A stretch of DNA of 64,000 nt from Dermatemys mawii. Lineage: Eukaryota > Chordata > Testudines > Dermatemydidae. Shown in pieces: positions 56,953-64,000 of the stretch. Numbering within the stretch: position 1 is the stretch's first letter; every line of letters begins with the position of its first letter. Location of the stretch: contig ML677335.1 in the NCBI GenBank assembly GCA_007922305.1, forward strand, positions 21,015,933 to 21,079,932, in the 5' to 3' direction. The notes under the pieces were generated by a model. That model searched no databases, had not been told where the DNA came from, and worked only from the letters and a program-made list of their open reading frames with translations. The translations under genes and the position numbers were made by a program.

Positions 56953-57664
56953 CTTTCCAAGTTGGCTGAAGGCATTACAACATTCGCTCTTGCCCTTAGC
57001 CAGTACCATGGGCTTGCTTAGAAAAAATGTACTAATTAACTGCTGTTTGCCCATTAGGCATCAGATGGAAAGCAAATCTACAAAGTTGCCAATATTTATG
57101 TATTAGAAGCAGCAGGGTTTTTTTCTGATAGCATGACCAGAAATAGAACAAAAGCAACAGATTTAATGGCTTGACTCTCTCTCCCTCGAGTTTTCTGATT
57201 TAAATTAAGTTTTTCCTAAACTCACAAAATTGAACTGCTTTTGTTTGGCTTTTCATTAAAAGGCCTTTTCTATCCCCATTTTAAAATATGCCGTTTCCAT
57301 TTGCTCTGCATCAAGAATGTCTTGGTGCATGAGTGAGTGAGTAGTTCAACAGTTGCTGTTTCATTACCCAGATCAGGATGTGTTTTTCACTGTTTCTCTG
57401 ACTCCTGCCACTGCACAGAAACAAATGACAAAATAGAGTAGTAAAAATTAATTGAGTTAATCAGCTCTGTTTAACAGTGAAGGCTTTTCCTTGAGAGCTT
57501 TCTCATTTCTGACTACAGGTCTCAAGAGAATGTGGCAGTGTATTATTGCAGTTCTCATCTCCACCTCACTCTTCAGAGGAGATAACATTAAAGGCCCTAT
57601 TCCGCTTGCTGCAGTGGTGCAAAACTGGACCCTATGGGTGCCCTGATTGGATGCATTGACAAGT
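56953..57664. other. Anonymous DNA
   Basis: No feature supported. Confidence 0.5.
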
Positions 57665-57727
57665 AGTAAAAAGAATGACGAGTACCTGTGGCACCTTAGA
57701 GACTAACAAATGTATTTGGGCATAAGC

Positions 57728-57754
57728 CTTCATGGGCTAAAACCCACTTCATCA
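57728..57754 (-). ncRNA. Hammerhead-ribozyme-like relic in PLE tail
   Basis: The minus strand has TGATGA (57754-57749), then a stem GTGGG/CCCAT with a UUUUAG loop (57747-57732), then GAAG (57731-57728). This is the core order CUGAUGA, stem II, GAAA of a hammerhead. PLE terminal repeats are known to carry hammerheads (established for this class). Two core positions differ: the first C is T and the last A of GAAA is G, so it is a decayed motif. Stem I and III pairing was not verified. Confidence 0.55.
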
Positions 57755-57784
57755 AATGCATAGAGTGGAACATACAGTATGAAG

Positions 57785-57808
57785 ACATACATACATACAC
57801 ACACACAC

Positions 57809-57844
<36 letters not shown>
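57785..57844. repeat. Compound microsatellite (CATA)n(CA)n(GA)n
   Basis: Short 'catacatac' units give way to (AC)n and then (AG)n, a total of about 60 bases. It sits inside the PLE tail between the hammerhead-like motif and the endonuclease region. Confidence 0.97.
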
Positions 57845-57848
<4 letters not shown>

Positions 57849-58184
57849 TGAAAAGACGGGGGTTGCCATACCATCTCTAAGAGACTAATCAATTAAGGTG
57901 AGCTGCTATCAGCAGGAGAAAAAAAATGATTGTAGTGATAATCAGGATGGCCCATTTCAAACAATTGACAAGAAGGTGTGAGTAACAGCAGGGGAAAATT
58001 TAGCTTGGGGAAATAGATTTCAGTTTGTGTAATGACCCAGCCATTCCCAGTCTTTATGCAAGCCTAATTTAATGGTTTGCAAATTAATTCCAGTTCAGCA
58101 GTTTCTCGTTGGAGTCTGTTCTTGAAGTATATTTGTTGAATAATTGCCACTTTTAGGTCTGTTACTGAGTGACTAGAGAGACTG

Positions 58185-58440
58185 AAGTGTCAGATTTGTG
58201 TCCATTTATTCTTTTGCGCAGAGACTTTCCAGTTTGGCCAATGCACATGGCAGAGGGGCAGTGCTCGCACACAATGCCATATATCACATTGGTTGATGTG
58301 CAAGTGAACAAGCTCCTGATGGTGTGGCTGATGTGATTAAGTTCTCTGATGGTGTCACTTGAACAGATATGTGGACAGAGTTGGCACCAAGCTTTGTTGC
58401 AAGGATAGGTTCCTCAGTTAGTGTTTTTGTTGTGTGGTGT
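58185..58440 (-). pseudogene. Penelope-like GIY-YIG endonuclease remnant
   Basis: The minus strand reads PCNKAWCQLCPHICSSD, then NVIYGIVCEHCPSAMCIGQ, then TGKSLRKRINGHKSD in one open stretch. The first part is the C..C linker found in PLE proteins. The second is the GIY-YIG-type module, with IYGIVC and CIGQTG standing for the two short strand motifs and R and H residues in LRKRINGHKSD. In PLEs this endonuclease is thought to nick target or template DNA. A stop codon lies shortly after the HKSD segment. Confidence 0.85.
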
Positions 58441-59067
58441 ATAGTTGCTAGTGAGTATTTGCTTCAGGTTGGGGGGCTGTCTGTAAGCGAGGACTGGCCT
58501 ATCTCCCAAAATCTGCAAGAGTGAGGGATCGTCCTTCAGGATTGTTGAAGAATCTATAACCTAATATACTTCAAGCTGGAGAGGTTTTCATTGGAGGATG
58601 AAGGTGACGACTAGTCATGTTCTGTTACTTTCTTTGTTGGGCCTGTCCTATAGTAGGTGACTTCTCAGTACTCTTCTAGCTCTATCAGTCTGTTTCTTCA
58701 CTTCATCAGGTGGCTATTGTTTTAAGAATGCTTGATAGAGATCTTATAGGTATTTGTCTCTGTCTGAGGGATTGGAGCAAATGTGGTTGCATCTTAGAGC
58801 TTGGCTGTAGACAATGGATCGAGTGGTGTGTCCTGGATGGAAGCTGGAGGCATATAGATAAGTATAGCGGTCAGTAGGTTTCCGGTATAGGCTGGTGTTT
58901 ATGTGACCATCGCTTATTAGCACTGTAGTGTCCAGGAAGTGGATCGCTTGTGTAGATTGGTCAAGGCTGAGGTTGATGGTGGGATGGAAATTATTGAAAT
59001 CATGGTAGAATTCGTCAAGGGCTTCTTTTCCATAGGTCCAGATGATGAAGATGTTATGAATGTCATA

Positions 59068-59790
59068 CTAGTAGAGTAGGTGCGTTAGGGGATGAGAGCT
59101 AAGGAAGCATTGTTCTAAGTCATCCATAAACATGTTGGCATACTGTGGGGCCATGCAGGTACCCATAGCAGTGCCACTGACTTGAAGGTATACATCGTCC
59201 CCAAATGTGAAATAGTTATGGGTGAGGACAAATTCACTCCAGGTTTGCCGTGACATTATGTGGGATACTGTTCCTGATAGCTTGTAGTCCATCTTTGTGT
59301 GGAATGTTGGTGTAGAGGGCTTCTACATCCATAGTGGCCAGGACAGTGTTTTCTGGAAGATCACCGATGGACTGTAGTTTCCTCAGGAAGTCAGTGGTAC
59401 TATTAGCATACAGTCTGAGGAGAGAATCTAAATAACTAGACAATCCTGCTATTAGGGTGCCAGTGCCTGAGATAATGGGGCATCCAGGATTTCCAAGTTT
59501 ATGGATCTCGAGTAGCAGATAGAATACCCCTAGTCAGGATTCTAGTGGTATGTCTGTGCAGATTTGTTCCTGTGCTTTTTCAGGGAGTTTCCTGAGAAGA
59601 TGGTGTAGTTTTTTTTTTGGTAACTCAGTGGGATCAAAGGATAATGGCTTTTAGAATATGGTGTTAAAGAACTGCCTAGCAGCCTCTCGTCCATATTCCG
59701 ACCTATTGATGATGACGACAGCACCTTTTTGATTATGTCAGAGTTGTTCCGGAGGTTATTGATGGCATTGTGTTCTGCACGTATATACAT
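59068..59790 (-). pseudogene. Penelope-like reverse transcriptase remnant
   Basis: Frame 59234-59443 has DVEALYTNIPHKDGLQAI, the RT motif A region where the first catalytic aspartate lies. Frame 59068-59292 has SGTAMGTCMAPQYANMFMDD, the PLE motif B region. Frame 59542-59790 has HNAINNLRNNSDII, from the conserved N-terminal part of RT. The motif C catalytic DD pair, expected just after this (near 59035-59075), reads DIHN in place of paired aspartates, so the active site is lost. At least three frame breaks are visible. Confidence 0.88.
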
Positions 59791-59800
59791 TTTATTGAAA

Positions 59801-59887
59801 TAAACCCTGTTTTGTTACTCTTCTCCTCTAATATCTGCCTACCCTAAGACTGTGAGATCCTGGGGGCTGGGAGCCTCTTCTTGGAAA
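59801..59887. other. Short flank, possible LINE/SINE scrap
   Basis: The text 'actgtgagatcctggggg' before the LTR and 'catcctcatttatataatgg' after it may be one old MIR/L2 tail split by the LTR insertion. Weak. Confidence 0.3.
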
Positions 59888-59892
59888 GTACC

Positions 59893-60604
59893 TGTGACAG
59901 GGTGAGGATTCATCCCTGTGGTGCCTCCTGCCGGTCATCCGGGGAATCAGCTCTTCCAGAGCACTCCCTGCAGATTGATGTCCTGCCTGTCACTGGCCCA
60001 GGGTCCTTCCCAGACCCTGGGGCCCCTTTAGCTGGGGTGCTGCCCCCCTGGCAGTAAACCCCACTCTCCGCAGGTCTCCCCTCCCTGGGGAACCCCCACC
60101 CCCTAATCCCACCTTGCCTCAGCCTATGGGCTACTGCCGGTCACCATACAGCCCCCGCTCCATGGGGCAGACTGCAGTGTCATAGCCAGTCATCAGAGGC
60201 AAGGGGGCGTGGGCCTGCTGCCTTCACTTAATCCCAGTACCCTTTTGAGCCTTTGTGTCAGGCTTGCAGTCTGGAAGGATGCCAGGTGTGAGCTCCCCAG
60301 CTCAGCCTGCTGCTTCCCAGTACTGCCCTAGCCTAGGTACCTTCCTCCCTTTCTAGGCAGCCAGATCCCACTCCCTGCAGGTAGCTAAAGAGTGTCTGTC
60401 TTCTTCTGGCCCACTGCCCTCTTATAAGGACTAGCTGGGCCCTGATTACCCTGGCTACAGCTGTGGCTGCCTTCCCTATCAGCCCAGCTGTTATCAATCC
60501 CCTTTCCAGCTACAACCCTCTGCTGGGCTGCTTTACTACAGCAGCAGCCCTCTGCAGGGCTGTTTTAACCCCTACAGGGTTGGAGCCAGTAGCCACCCGC
60601 TACA
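59893..60604 (-). mobile_element. Solo LTR, antisense, 5-bp TSD GTACC
   Basis: The plus strand starts TGTGACAGGGTG and ends CCCGCTACA, with GTACC at 59888-59892 and 60605-60609. Reverse complemented it aligns by eye to 53441-54119: TGTAGCGGG start, 'ggttaaaacagccctgcag' and 'gagggctgctgctg' near the left end, and 'gaggcaaggtgggatta' through 'ggcaggaggcaccac' near the right end. The TATA-like TTATAAGAGG lies at 60420-60429 on the minus strand. Hence minus orientation. No internal region is attached. Confidence 0.9.
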
Positions 60605-60609
60605 GTACC

Positions 60610-61505
60610 CATCACATATCATCCTCATTTATATAATGGGCACAACCACAAACAAAAACTAAATGATTAAATGACAACTACAGCAACAATCTTCTTTAGA
60701 AACTTGCATTTCAGTGGGATTTTCTTCTTATTTTTCCTCCAGGGTTTAAAAAACACAATGCAAAATAAGTGGAAAGTAATCAATACTCCAAATATTATTT
60801 ATGCATGAGAACCTGTAATTTCAGAGTGAAATGAAATCTTGAATAATTCAATATTTGGGTCTTTGTTGAAATATGTTAAATATTATTTTTAACTAATTAG
60901 CAAATATTAAAAATATAAAACATTTATTCAAGTGATAATTCTGTCACCAGACAATCAGGGAACACAATCCTACACAGATTCATTATTTACTATGCACCAT
61001 TTAAACTAATACTAAAGAGAATTTCTCATGTTTATGGTTCAGGTTTTGCTTGTGAAGCACATTCTTGTACTGAGAACAATATGGGTCCAGATAACACCAT
61101 TATAGTGCAGAGAGTATCACACTTGCTGCTGTATCCCTTTTTGGATTGCAGCCTGCTCCCTCTTGCATGCTGGTTCCACTCCACAGGCTGGTGAATGAAG
61201 CCATGGCCCTGCCTCCTCCTCCTTCTGTCTCTTTTGTGCACTGTGCACACATGGGGAAGCATGGAGATAGAAGTCCCACAATTGCATCTGATTTTTGTTC
61301 ACGAATGACAAGAGGGGTGAGGTTCAGAGGTGGTCACAAAAATGCTATTAGCAACCTCACCACACTATGCAGGCCAGGCACAGTCTGGCTCCTAATATAC
61401 ATAACGGAGTTAGTGGTGCACCAGCTGTCTATTTTCTTTATTGGTACATGATTATAAAAGAAAAGTGTGCATTGTAATTGTGGGGGCACGTGGGCCTTAA
61501 ACACT
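60610..61505. other. Anonymous DNA
   Basis: AT-rich. Opposing frames at 61032-61451 overlap each other and show no family signature. Confidence 0.5.
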
Positions 61506-61513
61506 GTATAAAT

Positions 61514-61700
61514 CAGGCCTGCACAACACACGGCCCGCACGGGCTTACTGTGCAGCCTGTGGGGGGTGAGTGGGGTGGGGCAAGCCAAGTGGTGGGGTGG
61601 GGGAGCAGATGGGGGTGGAGTGAGGGCGGGGCTTTTCAGCCTGCAGCTGGTTTTTTTGCAGTAATATGGCCCTTGCTGCTTTCCAAGTTGTGCAGGCCTG
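61514..61700. mobile_element. hAT-type MITE, 187 bp, 8-bp TSD
   Basis: The left end CAGGCCTGCACAACACA and the inverted right end CAGGCCTGCACAACTTG share their first 14 bases. A perfect 8-bp duplication GTATAAAT flanks it (61506-61513 and 61701-61708). The interior is G-rich on the plus strand ('gggtggggcaagcc', 'gggggtggagtgag') and non-coding. Confidence 0.94.
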
Positions 61701-61708
61701 GTATAAAT

Positions 61709-62534
61709 AATGGTGTTAACTATGTCCTTACATTAGTATAAAAGCTGGTCACATTAAAAAAAAAAACACTTGAAAATATAGTCACAAATGAAGTACCTAC
61801 ATTTAAATTTGCTGTCATTCATTGTTTCTTTATTTCATAAATATACAACTAACTATTTTGGCATTCAAGAAAATATTTTTAAATCCTAAAAGTTGTGAGA
61901 ACTTGGAGAATCCACTACTTCCTAATCATCATTTGTCATTCTTCTGTTCATGTTGTAATCATCCAGCCAGGAAGCAGTAACCAATTACACACATGAAATG
62001 CTAATAACTAATCGTGCATTCAGTGTAGTCAGCAGCTCGCACATCACCAGTAGTTTGAAAATTATTTGTTCAAACCATTTGGTGAACAGGTAGAAATAAT
62101 GAATTGCAGAAACTAGGACTGGTCTGTGAATAATCCTCAAAAATAAAGGGTGCTAAATTCATTCTATTTTATTGTTCAATCAACACTGTTTGAACAGCCA
62201 TTGTAATCACTGCAAGACAAGAATAGTAAAGGGAAACTATTGAACTTTTCCCTTTAATAGGAGCCTACTGAGTAGCTGCTTTCCTAGCAGCATATGCAAT
62301 GCTCAGTGCACTCTCACCTTTGATCTAGAGTTGGTGACCCAGCAGTTAAGTGAATTCTACTTTTCACTGGATTAAAGTGTCACGTATTCTGAAATGAAAT
62401 ACATCGTTCACTAGACTATAGTCACTAATGGCGTCCCTCCAAAATGAATACAAATGAAATATTGTTGTTCTGGAGTCCTTGGAGTACCTTATACATTACT
62501 CATTTCTCTCTCGCCATCTTTAATGACTAGCCTT
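61709..62534. other. Anonymous AT-rich DNA
   Basis: No feature supported. Confidence 0.5.
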
Positions 62535-62537
62535 AAA

Positions 62538-62804
62538 GGGTATGTCCTCGCTGCAGTTAAACACCAGGGGCCGGCCCACATCAGCTGACTCAGGCTCATG
62601 TGGCTTAGGGGTTCTTTAATTGCAGCATAGACGTTTGGGGCTCTGGCTGGAGCCCGAGCTCTGGGACCCTGTGAAGCGGGGAGGGTCTCAGAGCCTGGGC
62701 TTCAACTCAGAAGTCTACTGCACAGTTAAGCAGCCCCGTAGCCAGAGCCCTACAAGCCTGAGTCAGCTGGCACAGGCCCACCCCACAGCAGTGCGGACAT
62801 ACCC
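62538..62804. mobile_element. Harbinger-like MITE, GGGTATGTC ends, 267 bp
   Basis: The left end GGGTATGTCCTCGCTGCA and the inverted right end GGGTATGTCCGCACTGCT match at 14 of 18 positions. AAA flanks both sides (62535-62537; 62805-62807). It is the same family as 48093-48647 but shorter. The frame 62620-62829 lies mostly inside and is incidental. Confidence 0.82.
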
Positions 62805-62807
62805 AAA

Positions 62808-64000
62808 AAGAAAGTCTCAGTTTCAATAACGGTGCCTATTTTCTGTAGAAATGCCTTGAATGAGAAAAGACATCAGAGGTCAGATAGAAAATAAAGGCCA
62901 TCATACAAGTAAACATGTTGATAGGAGTCATGCAGTCCAAAGGGATGTGTTAAGCCCCTTAGAAGATCACTTTCAACATTAGGTCCCAAACCCTTGGTAA
63001 TACAAGCATCTTAAAGTCACTGCACCCTAATCAAGTCCATTCTTATACATGACATTGGGCCATCATTCAGTTAAACTCATTATCTGTGTGCAATGGTCAA
63101 GGGTGTCTTCTAAGACATACATTTCTGGCTCCCTGAGTTTCCAAGGCCTAAACTACAGAAGTGCCCTTTCAGTCTTCCCATTAAACCGCCGAAGACCTAC
63201 GAACTGAAAAGTGCATTGCAATGACAAGCTGTGAATCACAATAAATGGGAATTAGAGAAACTAAATAAATTGTTTAAAAAGCCAGACATCCATTTCCTGT
63301 GTCCACACCTGCTCATATATGGGTTGAAGAAGAGTTTTACAAGTTGCAGGTGATTAGAGGAAACAATTTTTCTAAAAATTGTAGGTCAAAGTGCCAGAAT
63401 GAAATCCTGTGTTCATCCACAGAAGAGATATGCAAACTTCCCTACACCAGTGAGCCTCAAAAGAGGGACAATGTGTAGGGTAAGAGAGAGGCCCATTTTC
63501 CATATTGCCATTACCAAGACTGCCAGTTTGAGCTGGTTTTGTTGCCTAATTTTTAAGCCACTGAACAGCTACTAGACAGTAATGCCATTCAGTCCTCAAC
63601 CACCTAGGATCAGGTTCAATCTGGCTACCTAGAAATGCAGATGCCAATCTCTATTACTAGTCTTTTGAACCGTCTCATCATCTTTCTTTGCTATCTCTTA
63701 GCAGAAACAGATACCAAGACAGTACCAAGAAAAATATTCTGTTATGTTATGCTCACTGGCACAGATGCTCAACTCTGGGAATTTTCTCAGAACAGCTACA
63801 GCTATTAGTAAACATTTTACTAAAATACATAATTCCAAAAAATGCTTTCACTAATTCAATCAATCAATCTTCACAGGAAACTGATCCCTCTTTTGGTTTC
63901 ATTTACTATTATTTCCTCTGCAACATAAAAAAGTACTGCAGGAAAACAAATCAAACCAACAAAACTGAACAGACATTTCTGAGGAGATGCACCACATATA
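62808..64000. other. Anonymous DNA to window end
   Basis: No gene, RNA or complete element recognised. Confidence 0.5.

Larger units (their letters stand above)
57671..59800 (-). mobile_element. Penelope-like retroelement (RT plus GIY-YIG), 5'-truncated
   Basis: A minus-strand copy of about 2.1 kb. From 5' to 3' it has RT remnants (59790 to about 58640), a cysteine-bearing linker and GIY-YIG endonuclease remnant (58440 to 58185), a non-coding tail with a dinucleotide repeat, a hammerhead-like motif (57754-57728), and the terminal 'ggtgccacaggtactcgtca' segment. This is the domain order of endonuclease-bearing Penelope-like elements. Several stops and frameshifts break the ORF, so the copy is inactive. 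Confidence 0.9.

Noticed and set aside
62620..62829. 69-codon frame at the right end
   Set aside because: It lies mostly within the Harbinger-like MITE at 62538-62804 and reads its palindromic non-coding interior.
1..64000. CRISPR array, operon or prokaryotic-type system
   Set aside because: The window has vertebrate nuclear repeat content, no long ORFs and no direct-repeat/spacer array; the only regular tandem arrays are LTR minisatellites and microsatellites.

Overview
The window looks like a gene-free, transposon-littered stretch of an amniote nuclear genome, most likely a turtle (a crocodilian is the main alternative). The evidence is the repeat mix: several CR1 LINE subfamilies in both orientations with typical CR1 3' ends, an L2-type LINE, a MIR-type SINE, a Penelope-like element (PLE), solo LTRs with TGTAG...CTACA or TGTGAC...GTCACA ends, and short hAT, Harbinger-type and Tigger-type DNA transposons, all in AT-rich single-copy background. 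The organism call is inference from repeat content. I found no exon, tRNA, rRNA or CpG-island promoter of a host gene; almost all short open frames here are chance frames or transposon remnants.

Layout. 0-6 kb: an antisense CR1 3' end, a sense CR1 with a nearly open reverse-transcriptase tail (one in-frame stop), and a solo LTR (4828-5678) built around alternating ~55-bp tandem repeats. 6-20 kb: mostly anonymous DNA with a CR1 scrap, a complete hAT-type element (13825-14640, 8-bp target duplication), a solo LTR (15343-16009), a hAT remnant, an antisense L2 (about 17165-18240) and another antisense CR1. 20-30 kb: anonymous DNA, an L2-like 3' end, a MIR split by a PLE tail, a block with tRNA-like motifs and a 1065-bp solo LTR (29146-30210) containing a 40-bp minisatellite and an assembly gap.

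30-45 kb: two inverted repeats (33.7 and 34.5 kb), a decayed Ty3/gypsy-type pol (RT and integrase) on the minus strand with two diverged copies of one sequence around it, then a Tigger-type element and a Harbinger-type element only 9 bp apart. 45-64 kb: a small TIR element interrupted by CR1, two further Harbinger-type elements, a second copy of the small TIR family, a CR1 ORF2 fragment, two related solo LTRs in opposite orientation (53441-54119 and 59893-60604), a perfect 26-bp hairpin at 56.9 kb, a minus-strand PLE with RT and GIY-YIG remnants and a decayed hammerhead-like motif, and a 187-bp hAT MITE.

Nothing here forms a pathway. The most informative items are the exact target-site duplications that date and delimit insertions, the nested insertions that give relative ages, the hammerhead-like relics in PLE tails, the LTR-internal tandem arrays, the clean inverted repeats, and the unusual order of repeated blocks around the gypsy-type pol. 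I did not find a new cellular system.
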